Shown: positions 42,330 through 50,950, counted from the first letter of the stretch. The stretch: 64,000 nucleotides of DNA from Acidobacteriaceae bacterium (GCA_030037545.1 JASHRF010000076.1:1-64000); one strand, 5' to 3'. The notes: generated by a model from the letters alone, not told the origin. Numbers and translations: made by a program.

Positions 42330-43760
42330 ATGCCCCGGCAGGATCCAATCGCGCCGCAACTGGAACTGACATTTGAGGTGCCGCGTCTTGCGCGGCGCAT
42401 CTGGCCGGTGCGCGAGCTGGTGGGACAGGTACGCTCGCTCGTCGAGCAGGAATTCAGCGATGTGTGGGTGGAAGGCGAAATTTCGAATTACCGGCCGGCG
42501 CCCTCGGGGCATGTGTACTTCACGCTGAAGGATGCTGACGCGCAGTTGCCGGTGGTGCTTTTCCGGCGGCAGGCAATGTTGTTGCGCTTCCGGCCCGAGG
42601 ATGGCCTGCACGTGCTGGTGCGCGGGCGGGTGAGCGTTTACGAGCAGCGCGGCCAGATGCAGCTGGTGGCCGAAACCATGGAGCCGGTGGGCGCCGGCTC
42701 GCTGCAGCTTGCCTTCGAGCAGTTGAAGGAGCGGTTCAAGGCGGAGGGCCTGTTCGATGCGGAGCGCAAACGGCCGCTGCCGGCGTTTCCGCGCTGCGTG
42801 GGGATTGTGACCTCGCCGACGGGCGCCGTGATTCGCGATTTTTTGAACATCGTGGCGCGACGGCACTCGGGGCTGAACGTGCTGCTCTACCCGGTGAGCG
42901 TGCAGGGCGAGTCGGCGCCGGCGGAGATTGAAGCGGCCCTTGCCGAACTGAACGCAGCACAGGGACTGGTGGACGTAATCGTGCTGGCGCGCGGCGGAGG
43001 GTCGCTTGAAGACCTGGCAGCGTTCAACAGCGAGCGCGTTGCCCGGGCAATTGCGTCGAGCAGGCTTCCTGTGGTTTCTGCCGTTGGACATGAGACGGAT
43101 TTCACGATCGCGGACTTTGCGGCCGACCTGCGCGCACCTACACCTTCGGCGGCGGCGGAGCTGGTGACCGAAGCACAGCACAAGATTGCCGAGCGCGTGG
43201 CCGAGCAATCGTACCGGCTGGAGCGGGCCGCGCGGTTTCAGCTTTTGCAGGCGCAGCAGCACTTCAGCCGCGTGCCGCTGAGCCGTGCGGAGGGGCGCAT
43301 GATGGCGATTCTGCACCGGCTTGCCCAGCGGCTCGACGATCTGACGTTTCGCGGTGAGACGGCCATGCGGGCGCTGGTGCGCGGGCGCTGCGATCGCGTG
43401 GCGGAACTGGGAGCGGCGGTGCTGCGCCATGATCCGCGCCAGCGGCTGGCCCACGCCAGCGCGCATCTGTGGGATTTTCGCGCGCGCATGGACCGTTCGC
43501 TGGAACGCCTGATGGAGGGGTCGCAATCGCGCCTGGGAGCGCTGGATGCGCGGCTGCGTGCGCTGTCGCCATTGGCGGTGCTGGATCGCGGTTATGCACT
43601 GGTGGTCACCGATGCGGGGCAGGTGGTGCGGTCGGCGGCACAAGTTGTTGCCGGCGATCGGGTTTCGACGCGCGTGGCGGACGGAGCGTTCACCAGCCGC
43701 GTGGAAGAGATCGGCGCGAAGAGCAGCGCTGCAAAACGAAAGAGTAAAGAAACTTCATGA
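42330..43760 (+). CDS. xseA: Exodeoxyribonuclease VII large subunit
   Basis: Single-strand DNA exonuclease catalytic subunit. 476 aa. N-terminal OB fold (VSSLV-like VRSLVEQEFSDVWVEGEIS, SGHVYFTLKD), then the catalytic domain with IVTSPTGAVIRDFLNI, VIVLARGGGSLEDLAAFN and VSAVGHETDFTIADFAADLR, and a helical C-terminus. ATG 42330 is preferred over the TTG codons upstream. It overlaps glmM by four bases (ATGA). The small subunit gene is distant at 8660. Confidence 0.95.
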   Translation: MPRQDPIAPQLELTFEVPRLARRIWPVRELVGQVRSLVEQEFSDVWVEGEISNYRPAPSGHVYFTLKDADAQLPVVLFRRQAMLLRFRPEDGLHVLVRGRVSVYEQRGQMQLVAETMEPVGAGSLQLAFEQLKERFKAEGLFDAERKRPLPAFPRCVGIVTSPTGAVIRDFLNIVARRHSGLNVLLYPVSVQGESAPAEIEAALAELNAAQGLVDVIVLARGGGSLEDLAAFNSERVARAIASSRLPVVSAVGHETDFTIADFAADLRAPTPSAAAELVTEAQHKIAERVAEQSYRLERAARFQLLQAQQHFSRVPLSRAEGRMMAILHRLAQRLDDLTFRGETAMRALVRGRCDRVAELGAAVLRHDPRQRLAHASAHLWDFRARMDRSLERLMEGSQSRLGALDARLRALSPLAVLDRGYALVVTDAGQVVRSAAQVVAGDRVSTRVADGAFTSRVEEIGAKSSAAKRKSKETS

Positions 43761-45124
43761 CAGACGGACGAAGGCTTTTTGGGACCGACGGGATTCGCGC
43801 TGTGGCTGGTGAGCCGCCGCTCGATGCAAGGACGATTTATGCGGTGGGTCTGGCGCTGGCGCATTCGCTGCGGAGGACTGCGGCGTCGCCGAAGGTGATT
43901 CTGGGACGCGATACGCGCGCTTCCAGCCCGTGGATTACGGCGACGCTGGCCGCGGGGCTGCGTGAGGCGGGAGCGGGCGTGGAGAACGCCGGTGTGATTA
44001 CGACACCGGCCGTCGCGTTTCTGGCGCGGACGCACGGGTTCGATGCGGGCGTGGTGATTTCGGCGTCGCATAATCCGTGGCAGGACAACGGGATCAAGCT
44101 GTTTGGCGGCGACGGCTTCAAGTTGCCGGACGCGGTGGAGCTGGCGATTGAGGACGAGATTTTTCATCATCTGGAGCAAATCGCCGCGCCTGATGCGGAA
44201 AAGCTTCCGCAGGTCGAAGATAACTTCGCGCTGGCCAACGACTACGTTCAGTTTTTGATCGATGCAGCGCCGGGGTTGTCGCTGGCGGGGCTACGGATGG
44301 TGGCCGATTGCGCCAACGGCGCGGCGGCCGCGGTGGCGCCAGAGCTGGTGCGGAGGCTGGAGGGCGAGGCCGGACAGGTGCTGCTGCTGAATGTGGAGCC
44401 GGACGGGCGCAACATCAACCTGAACTGCGGCGCTCTGCATCCGGAGTATGTGGCCCGCGAAGTAAAGCAGCACGGCGCCGCGCTGGGCGTGACCTTCGAC
44501 GGCGATGCGGACCGCTGTATGTTAGCCGGGGCGCGGGGGAACGTGATCAACGGCGACGCGATCCTGCTGATGGCGGCGCGGGATTTGCAGGCGCGCGGAA
44601 TGTTGACGGGAAATTTGGTGGTGGCCACGACCATGTCGAACATGGGGCTGGAGGCGGCACTGAAGCGCAGCGGAATCAGAATGCTACGTGCGCCGGTGGG
44701 CGACCGTTACGTGCTCGAGGAGATGCAGAAACACAACGCGGCGCTGGGCGGCGAGCAATCGGGGCACATCCTGTTTCCGCACCTGGCGACGACGGGTGAT
44801 GGATTGCTGACAGCGCTGGTGGTGCTGGATTTGATCGCGCGCAGCGGGAAAACGGTTGAAGAGCTCACCTCGGACCTGAAGGTGTTTCCGCAGGTGATTG
44901 TGAATATCAAGGTGCGGGAGAAGAAACCACTGGCGGCGATTCCGGCTGTAGCTGAGGCGATTCGCGCGGCCGAAGAGGATCTGAAGGATTCGGGGCGGGT
45001 GGTGATTCGCTACTCGGGAACCGAGCCGCTGGCGCGGGTGATGATCGAAGCGGAGAGCGAAGAGGCGATGCGACGGCACGCGGAGGGGATTGCGGAAGCG
45101 ATACGGGGGGAGCTGGGGGTGTAA
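43757..45124 (+). CDS. glmM: Phosphoglucosamine mutase
   Basis: Interconverts glucosamine-6-P and glucosamine-1-P on the way to UDP-GlcNAc. 455 aa with RLFGTDGIRAVAG, the phosphoserine loop VVISASHNPWQDNGIK (Ser104), the metal-binding FDGDADRC and the sugar-binding GGEQSGHILF, ending with the phosphate-binding RYSGTEPLARVM. Its ATG overlaps the xseA stop (ATGA), so it is co-translated. UDP-GlcNAc serves cell wall and lipid A, and is also the sugar donor used for modified hopanoids in other bacteria. Confidence 0.95.
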   Translation: MTDGRRLFGTDGIRAVAGEPPLDARTIYAVGLALAHSLRRTAASPKVILGRDTRASSPWITATLAAGLREAGAGVENAGVITTPAVAFLARTHGFDAGVVISASHNPWQDNGIKLFGGDGFKLPDAVELAIEDEIFHHLEQIAAPDAEKLPQVEDNFALANDYVQFLIDAAPGLSLAGLRMVADCANGAAAAVAPELVRRLEGEAGQVLLLNVEPDGRNINLNCGALHPEYVAREVKQHGAALGVTFDGDADRCMLAGARGNVINGDAILLMAARDLQARGMLTGNLVVATTMSNMGLEAALKRSGIRMLRAPVGDRYVLEEMQKHNAALGGEQSGHILFPHLATTGDGLLTALVVLDLIARSGKTVEELTSDLKVFPQVIVNIKVREKKPLAAIPAVAEAIRAAEEDLKDSGRVVIRYSGTEPLARVMIEAESEEAMRRHAEGIAEAIRGELGV

Positions 45125-45299
45125 GGACAGGGATCGGGGGATCAGGGTCGCGGGACCGGAGTTGTGGTTTGGCCGGGTTTAGAGGAACAAATGTCAAACG
45201 CGGGGGTTTGAAAATGAGGTTCCCGCAATGAGTTTTGCGGACTCAAACCAAATTTGAGCAAGTGAAAACCTTCTCAATGGTAAAATGAAGGGGATGGCG

Positions 45300-46775
45300 A
45301 TGCCCCTGAAAACACTTTTCTTGAACCCACCTTCCTTCGAGAATTTCGATGGCGGAGCGAGCTCACGCTGGCCGGCGACGCGCGAGATTGAGTCCTACTG
45401 GTACCCGGTGTGGTTAACCTACCCGGCGGGGCTGCTGGAGGGATCGCGGCTGCTCGACGCGCCGCCCCACCACGTCTCGGCACAGGAAACAATCGAGATT
45501 TGCAAACAATACGAGTTCCTGGTGCTGTTTACCTCCACGGTCGGCTGGGAGGGCGACCAGAGGCTGGCCGAGGCCATTAAGGCGGCCAATCCGTCGATCA
45601 AGATTGCGTTTGTGGGACCACCGGTGACGACCGCGCCCGATCGCGCGCTCAACGAATGCTGGGCTATGGACTTCATCTGCCGGCGCGAATTTGACTATTC
45701 CGTTGTGGAGTTTGCGCAGGGCAAGCCGCTCAACGAGATTCTCGGCATCAGCTACAAGCTCGACAGCAAGGTTGTTCACAACCCCGACCGGCCACAGGTG
45801 GAAGACCTGGACGCGATGCCGTGGGCGACGAAGATTTACAAGCGCGACCTGGATGTGACGCGCTACAACGTGCCGTTCCTGCTGCATCCGTTCATTGCAC
45901 TCTACTCCACGCGGGGCTGCCCGGCGCAATGCACCTTCTGCCTGTGGCCGCAGACGCTGAGCGGGCACGCGTGGCGCAAACGGTCCAGCGACGACGTGGC
46001 CGCGGAGATGAAATGGGCCAGGGAGAACTTTCCTGATGTGAAAGAGTTCTTCTTTGACGACGACACGTTCAACATCCAGAAGGGACGGACGATTGAGCTT
46101 TGCGAAAAGCTCAAGCCGCTGGGGCTGACGTGGAGTTGCACGTCGCGCGTGACCACCGATCGCGAGACGCTGAAGGCGATGCGCGAGGCGGGATGCCGGC
46201 TGCTGATTGTGGGCTTCGAGTCGGGCGATCCGCAGATTCTAAAGAACATCAAGAAGGGTGCGACCGTGGAGCGAGCCCGGGCGTTTGCGAAGGACTGCCA
46301 CGATCTGGGGCTGACCATCCACGGCGACTTCATCCTGGGCCTGCCGGGCGAGACCAAGGAGTCGATCCGCAATACCATCAACTTTGCCAAGAGCCTGGAC
46401 GTGGAGACGATCCAGGTGTCGATTGCGCACGCGTATCCGGGCACGGAGTTTTTCGAGTTCGCCAAGGCTAACGGGTTCATTGTGAACAAGCAGGCCATGA
46501 GCGACGACGGCGGCCACCAGATGGCGCACATCGAGTATCCGGGGCTGCCGACGGACTACGTGATGGAAATGGTGCACCGCTTCTACGACGAGTACTACTT
46601 CCGGCCCAAGGCGGCATTCCGAGTGGTGTGGAAGGCGATTGTGAATCGCGACATTCCGCGGTTGTACGTGGAGGCCAAGTCATTTCTTAAACTGCGCGCG
46701 CAGCGCAACCGCATGGTGAAACAGGCGCGCAGCCAACAGGGTGAACCGCGGGCGCCTGTAGGCGCGGGGGCATAG
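45300..46775 (+). CDS. hpnJ: Hopanoid-associated radical SAM protein HpnJ
   Basis: 491 aa B12-binding-type radical SAM enzyme. The N-terminus KTLFLNPPSFENFDGGASSR and the long match to HpnJ are distinctive. The cluster is CPAQCTFC (Cys207, 211, 214), followed by KEFFFDDDTFNIQKG and SCTSRVTTDRETLKAM. In Burkholderia HpnJ is needed to form bacteriohopanetetrol cyclitol ether from the glucosamine form. I start at ATG 45300, seven bases after AAGGGG; the track begins at 45285. No hpnI or hpnK is visible in this window. A terminator follows. Confidence 0.93.
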   Translation: MPLKTLFLNPPSFENFDGGASSRWPATREIESYWYPVWLTYPAGLLEGSRLLDAPPHHVSAQETIEICKQYEFLVLFTSTVGWEGDQRLAEAIKAANPSIKIAFVGPPVTTAPDRALNECWAMDFICRREFDYSVVEFAQGKPLNEILGISYKLDSKVVHNPDRPQVEDLDAMPWATKIYKRDLDVTRYNVPFLLHPFIALYSTRGCPAQCTFCLWPQTLSGHAWRKRSSDDVAAEMKWARENFPDVKEFFFDDDTFNIQKGRTIELCEKLKPLGLTWSCTSRVTTDRETLKAMREAGCRLLIVGFESGDPQILKNIKKGATVERARAFAKDCHDLGLTIHGDFILGLPGETKESIRNTINFAKSLDVETIQVSIAHAYPGTEFFEFAKANGFIVNKQAMSDDGGHQMAHIEYPGLPTDYVMEMVHRFYDEYYFRPKAAFRVVWKAIVNRDIPRLYVEAKSFLKLRAQRNRMVKQARSQQGEPRAPVGAGA

Positions 46776-46795
46776 GGCTTTCCTGGAGTTCAGCG

Positions 46796-46827
46796 GAGGG
46801 CGGCTGGAGCGGCCGCCCTCATTTTGT
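46796..46827 (+). terminator. Intrinsic terminator after hpnJ
   Basis: Perfect 9-bp stem GAGGGCGGC/GCCGCCCTC with a 7-base loop, followed by ATTTTGTCTT. It lies 20 bp after the hpnJ stop. Confidence 0.7.
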
Positions 46828-46880
46828 CTTGAGCCTCATTTGCTTTATGGTTTCCCACCCTTGCGATAGGGCTGCAAGAA

Positions 46881-46929
46881 GCAGATCCTTCGGCTCTGGT
46901 CGCTGCGCGACCTCCGATCAGGATGACAG
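46881..46929. repeat. Family-2 palindromic repeat (short copy)
   Basis: 49 bp from gcagatccttcggctctgg to gatcaggatgaca with GGTCGCtgcGCGACC as the internal hairpin. The ends match the other family-2 copies; only the hairpin sequence differs. Confidence 0.7.
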
Positions 46930-46987
46930 CAGGGACGGGGCAGGAAAGATTCGGGCAAGTCATCGGTGCCCAAAAGAAAGATCACGG

Positions 46988-47542
46988 ATGGGTCGTCACA
47001 CACTTTCAGTGCGACAATATTTGATTCTGGCGCTGGTGGCGCTGTGCGCGCCGCTGGGCGACTCCTGCCTGGCGCGGGGAATGGCCCACATGCCGCACAT
47101 CCATTTGTCGCACCCTGGGGCGTTGATCGCGGCCGTGTTTACGCCCTGGATTGGAGCGGGGATTGCGCTGCTGATTGCGTTTTTCGCGAGCTACCTGACC
47201 GCCTTGTCCTGGGCGGACCTGACCTTTGTGCTGCCGGCGACGGCGTTCGGGTACGTAATCATTGCGCTGCTGTCGCGCTTCTGGCTGCACGAAGCCGTCT
47301 CGCCGGAACGCTGGGCGGGAATCCTTCTGATTGCAGTCGGGGTGGGATTCGTGGCGCGAGGTCCGTCGCGGACCGAACCGCCGGTAAAGGACCCCGAGCC
47401 GAGTGAACCGGATGTCAAAGAGCCTCCTGCGAAACGGCCGGATGTGAAGGAACCTCCGGCGAAGGATCCCGACGTGAAGGAGCCGGACATCCGGGATCCG
47501 GAAACGGAAGAGCGCAAGAATATGGAGATCGAAGCGCGATGA
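46988..47542 (+). CDS. EamA/SMR-like half transporter with charged repeat tail
   Basis: 184 aa. Four hydrophobic segments (about residues 9-118) follow the DMT half-protein pattern: LILALVALCAPLGDSCLARG, LTALSWADLTFVLPATAFGY, LLSRFWLHEAVSPERWAGIL, LLIAVGVGFVARG. After them comes an unusual hydrophilic tail of about 60 residues with repeats of PDVKEPPAK. The ATG at 46988 removes a repeat-derived extension. Its stop overlaps the next gene's ATG, suggesting the two half-size proteins work as a pair. It lies 210 bp after hpnJ and its terminator. Confidence 0.75.
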   Translation: MGRHTLSVRQYLILALVALCAPLGDSCLARGMAHMPHIHLSHPGALIAAVFTPWIGAGIALLIAFFASYLTALSWADLTFVLPATAFGYVIIALLSRFWLHEAVSPERWAGILLIAVGVGFVARGPSRTEPPVKDPEPSEPDVKEPPAKRPDVKEPPAKDPDVKEPDIRDPETEERKNMEIEAR

Positions 47543-47925
47543 CGACGGGTGTGTGGGCAGCAACGGCGATGATCGCGGCGGTGGTCCTGAGCTCGACGAC
47601 CGGGGAGGTATTGACGGCCGCAGCCATGAAGTCGGTCGGCGATCTGGATGCTATCCGGGCGCGATCAGGCTTGAAAGGCGCGATTGGGGCGGTGCTTCGG
47701 CGCCCGCTGTTTTTTGCCGGAGTGGTTTTTCTGGCCCTGGCATTTTTCTCGTTGCTTTTTGCGCTCAATCACATGAATCTGAGCCTTGCAGGCCCGGCTA
47801 CGGCGTCGCTCACGCTGGTGACGAATGCAATGGCAGGAAAGTTCTTCCTCAAAGAGAACGTTGATCGCCGCCGGTGGGCGGCAGCGCTGCTGGTGTGCGT
47901 GGGAGTATACTTGCTAGCTCATTGA
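47539..47925 (+). CDS. EamA/SMR-like half transporter, second partner
   Basis: 128 aa with four hydrophobic segments: AATAMIAAVVLSSTTGEVLT, PLFFAGVVFLALAFFSLLFA, LSLAGPATASLTLVTNAMAG, RRRWAAALLVCVGVYLLAH. The order AxxMNxSLAGPATASLT and KFFLKENVDRRRWAAALLV resembles the C-terminal half of DMT transporters. It overlaps the preceding half transporter by four bases. ArnE/ArnF-like flippases are a precedent for heterodimeric half proteins. The substrate is unknown; a hopanoid or lipid-linked sugar is an inference from position. Confidence 0.75.
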   Translation: MTTGVWAATAMIAAVVLSSTTGEVLTAAAMKSVGDLDAIRARSGLKGAIGAVLRRPLFFAGVVFLALAFFSLLFALNHMNLSLAGPATASLTLVTNAMAGKFFLKENVDRRRWAAALLVCVGVYLLAH

Positions 47926-47935
47926 GTTCACTCGA

Positions 47936-48301
47936 ATGAAAAGGCTCGGCGACAAAACCTCGCTCATTCGTGCTCTTTGCGGGCCGAGCCCTCGCAATGC
48001 CGGTTTTGTGCGACTTGTCATTGCCTTGGCTCTCCTCGCAATCCCCACTGCAACATGCGTGGCCCTAATGGCGAACCCGTTAATTTGCCCTCGCGCCATT
48101 GCAATTGTATTGTCGCCGGGAAGCCTGCTAACAGCGCTTGCGACATCAAGCCCACAAACTATAGAGGATTATTTGAGGCTATCCTCGCCGCTGTCATCGG
48201 TCGTTCTCATGGCGGATTCGCTTTATTGGTTTCTGGCTTTCCTCGGTTTATTCTGCTGCCTGTCTGGACTGCGAAAGTCGGCTGATGACACCGAGCGATG
48301 A
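47936..48301 (+). CDS. Small membrane protein, unknown
   Basis: 121 aa with two or three hydrophobic stretches (FVRLVIALALLAIPTATCVA and MADSLYWFLAFLGLFCCL). It starts 11 bp after the half-transporter pair and ends 3 bp before the convergent hpnE stop. The ribosome site is weak and no family is recognised. The base use looks less biased than its neighbours, so it may be spurious or recently acquired. Confidence 0.45.
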   Translation: MKRLGDKTSLIRALCGPSPRNAGFVRLVIALALLAIPTATCVALMANPLICPRAIAIVLSPGSLLTALATSSPQTIEDYLRLSSPLSSVVLMADSLYWFLAFLGLFCCLSGLRKSADDTER

Positions 48302-48303
48302 AT

Positions 48304-49752
48304 TCAGCGACTGAGCAACCGCATCAAGCCTCGCGGTCTTAGATCGGGGGTGACGAAAGCTCGCGGTTCGTTCAAGGCACGGCATAGATCCTCTGCAGCC
48401 AGATGCCCGCTGCGGGCAGCGCTTTCCATCGTCGACGGCCAGCCGGTTGCGGTCCAGTCGCCGGCCAGAAAGCTGTTGGGCCAGGGACTCTGCGCGGCGG
48501 CCGGGCGAGCCGCGTCGATGCCCGGCGGCACGCCGAAGGTGGCGCGAACTTCTTTCACCAGCGCGGCCTTCACCAGCTTGGCGGGCTTAACGGCAGGAAA
48601 GAACTCGGCCAGCTCGCGCAAGGTTAGCTCGATAGCCCGATTGCGTTCGAGAGCCGCGTAGGCCCGGGAGGCGCTGACCTCAACTTCGATGTAACTGCCC
48701 TCAGTTTTGCGCCACGGCTGCAGCTTGCCGCGGTTGAAGAGCCAGTGGATCTCGCGGTCGAGCATGACGGCGTGGTCCAGGTCAGTAATCGCACGGTCGA
48801 ACCAGAGATGCGCACTGCAGATGGGCCAATGCTCATGGCGCGCGATTTGGGCGGCGAGGGGTTCGGCGCCCGGCGCGGGCGGCATCCGCGGGAGCAGGCG
48901 GGCCATGGCTTCAAAGGGCAGAGCGAAGACGAGGTAATCGGCGACGATCGATTCTGCGCGGGTCGGGACGGTCCACTCTGAGACCTCCTCGTCCCATTCC
49001 AGGCGCTCGACGTTGCTGTTCAAGTGGAGCGAGGAGCCGTTGTTGCCGAGCAGCCCTTCGACGCCGGAGTAGAGCTGGCTGAGCGGGACGGTGTTGATGC
49101 CCATGCGGCCGGCCGCGGCCGAGTTCATGAACAGCTCGCGGATGACCTTGGCGGCGTAGGGCACGGCGATGTGCTCGATCTCCGCGTTGAGGGCGCTGGC
49201 GATGACCAGTTTCCAGAAGCGCTCGATGGCGCCAGGCGATTGGCGATGACGCGTGAGCCACGCCGCCAGCGTTTCCTCAGAATCCGCGGGGATGGGCCGG
49301 AGGATGGCTTGGAAGGCGCGGGCCAGAGACAGCTTGTCTTGGAGTGAAAATGCGGATGCGGTGAGCAGGCGGGGCAGGCCGTGCAAGGGCGCCGGCAGCG
49401 GCGATGGCCCGAGGATTGAGCGCCGGCCGCCGGGCTCGATCATGATCATGTCGCCGCTCCAGTGGATTTTGTTCTCGACGCCGATGCGCTGATAGAAGGC
49501 GATTAGATTTGTGCAGCAGCCGAAGAGGACGTGCTGGCAGTTGTCGATAACCTCGTTGACGCCGGGATGAAGGTAAGAGCTGGCGCGGCCGCCCAGGTAA
49601 CCGCGGCGCTCGATGAGGTGGACGCGGAAGCCGGCTTCGGAAAGCGCACAAGCCGCGCTCATGCCGGCGACGCCGCCGCCGATGACGGCGACGGATCTTT
49701 GCGTTGTGATCGAGTCCGAGATCGCACTCCCCCAGGGGCTGAAGCCCCGCAC
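48304..49752 (-). CDS. hpnE: Squalene-forming flavoprotein oxidoreductase HpnE
   Basis: Reduces hydroxysqualene to squalene in the HpnCDE route. 482 aa flavoprotein of the amine-oxidase/phytoene-desaturase type with the dinucleotide motif VAVIGGGVAGMSAACALSEA (about residues 21-40) and HLIERRGYLGGRASSY, plus the C-terminal FLAGDWTATGWPSTMESA. The only start before the flavin motif is GTG 49752, preceded by TTAGGAACAAGG. Start, ribosome site and the first residues RGFSPWG derive from a family-3 palindromic repeat. Confidence 0.92.
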   Translation of the reverse strand: MRGFSPWGSAISDSITTQRSVAVIGGGVAGMSAACALSEAGFRVHLIERRGYLGGRASSYLHPGVNEVIDNCQHVLFGCCTNLIAFYQRIGVENKIHWSGDMIMIEPGGRRSILGPSPLPAPLHGLPRLLTASAFSLQDKLSLARAFQAILRPIPADSEETLAAWLTRHRQSPGAIERFWKLVIASALNAEIEHIAVPYAAKVIRELFMNSAAAGRMGINTVPLSQLYSGVEGLLGNNGSSLHLNSNVERLEWDEEVSEWTVPTRAESIVADYLVFALPFEAMARLLPRMPPAPGAEPLAAQIARHEHWPICSAHLWFDRAITDLDHAVMLDREIHWLFNRGKLQPWRKTEGSYIEVEVSASRAYAALERNRAIELTLRELAEFFPAVKPAKLVKAALVKEVRATFGVPPGIDAARPAAAQSPWPNSFLAGDWTATGWPSTMESAARSGHLAAEDLCRALNEPRAFVTPDLRPRGLMRLLSR

Positions 49753-49812
49753 CCTTGTTCCTAAGGAATCTACGGGCTAAAAGCCCGCACCCTTCGCTGA
49801 AGCCCCACCTTT
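49735..49812. repeat. Family-3 repeat filling the hpnD-hpnE junction
   Basis: Three related units: GGGGCTGAAGCCCCGCACCC, CGGGCTAAAAGCCCGCACCC and CGCTGAAGCCCCACC. They fill almost the entire 65-bp gap after hpnD and extend into the hpnE coding start. The same three-unit arrangement occurs at 55684-55766. Confidence 0.75.
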
Positions 49813-49817
49813 CCGCG

Positions 49818-50819
49818 TCAGCCAAAGGCGCGTGCCCAGGCCATGCGCCCCAGCCCGATTAAAAGAATCGCGAGCTTTTGCGGCGCGGGAACGCTGGCGC
49901 GGCGAGTGAAGACATCGTAGTTGGCGCTCTCGACGCGTTTAAGCAGCGCGTGATAGATGGTGACCAGGACCCAGAGCGCGGGGCGGCTTTCGCGGTCGAT
50001 CAACGGCAGCAAGGCTTCGGCGGAGCGGTAATAGTTTTCGGCGCGGTGGGCATAATCGGCGAGCAGCGCGCGCTCGGCGACGGTGGGCGGCGCGGTTGGC
50101 GAGCGATGAAGAAACGCGCCGGGCGCAATGCCGTGCGCGTCCAGATCCTGGAGCGGGAGATATATGCGGTTGCGGGCTGCGTCCTCTTGAACGTCGCGAA
50201 GAATGTTGGTGAGCTGGAAGGCGACGCCGGTTTCCTCGGCTAGTTTTTCGGCGCGATGGTCGGCGTAGCCGAAGATGCGGATGGAGACCAGGCCGACGAC
50301 CGAGGCGACGAGGTAGCAGTAGCGATAGAGATCGGCGAAGGTGGCGTAGGTGTCGGGAGGCGTTTCTGGAGCTGAAGGCTCCGGGCCTCCTGTCCTTTCC
50401 ACAGGAGAAATGGAAATGACGGGGAAGGGGAAATCGGTGGCCGGCGCCGGGGCGCGGTTCAGGTCCATGCTGACGCCGGCAACCAGCTCATCGAGGAGAT
50501 GGAGGGGGATGGAAAAGCGGCGCGTGGCGTCGCGCGAGGCTAGGAAGACGGGATTGGAGGAAGCGGCGTCTTGGCAGACGGCGCGCCACTCGGCGAGCCA
50601 CGCGTCGAGGCGGCGGCGGCGCTCATCGCGCGGGAGGGATTCGTCATCGGCCAGATCATCGGCCTGGCGCATGAAGGCGTAGATGGCGCAGATGGCGTTG
50701 CGGCGGGCGAGCGGGAGGGCGACGAAGGCGTAGTAGAAGTTCTTAGCCTCTCGGCGAGCGATGGTGCGGCAGGCGGCGTAGGCCTGGGTGAGATCGATGG
50801 ATGGAGTGGATTGCGTCAA
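49818..50819 (-). CDS. hpnD: Presqualene diphosphate synthase HpnD
   Basis: Condenses two farnesyl diphosphates to presqualene diphosphate. 333 aa in the track frame. Squalene/phytoene synthase motifs: NFYYAFVALPLARRNAICAI, YAFMRQADDLADDE (first Asp-rich), YRYCYLVASVVGLVSI, and QLTNILRDVQEDAARNR (second Asp-rich). Compared with typical HpnD it has about 33 extra residues between MDLNRAPAP and YATFADLYRY, encoded by a hairpin pair of repeat type. The start appears to be TTG at 50817-50819. It sits between hpnC and hpnE in one direction. Confidence 0.93.
   Translation of the reverse strand: MTQSTPSIDLTQAYAACRTIARREAKNFYYAFVALPLARRNAICAIYAFMRQADDLADDESLPRDERRRRLDAWLAEWRAVCQDAASSNPVFLASRDATRRFSIPLHLLDELVAGVSMDLNRAPAPATDFPFPVISISPVERTGGPEPSAPETPPDTYATFADLYRYCYLVASVVGLVSIRIFGYADHRAEKLAEETGVAFQLTNILRDVQEDAARNRIYLPLQDLDAHGIAPGAFLHRSPTAPPTVAERALLADYAHRAENYYRSAEALLPLIDRESRPALWVLVTIYHALLKRVESANYDVFTRRASVPAPQKLAILLIGLGRMAWARAFG
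50353..50452. repeat. Repeat-like insertion within hpnD, in frame
   Basis: About 100 bp coding for a Pro/Ser-rich stretch containing VERTGGPEPSAPETPPD, absent from the usual HpnD spacing. The DNA has two adjacent hairpins: GGAGC-TGAAG-GCTCC (50368-50382) and CTCCTGT/ACAGGAG around CCTTTCC (about 50387-50407). The GCTGAAGGC core and CCTTTCC resemble the intergenic palindromic elements. Confidence 0.55.
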
Positions 50820-50950
50820 AGCACGGTTCCCGGTCGATTACTCATGGCGCTGCGTTGAGGGCTGTCGTTTCCCAGCTTAGCGGCTGCAAAAAACGCGCCA
50901 CGACAAAGGCGTGGTACCCAGGCTCGTGGCAGGTTTGATTCTCAAGCCGT

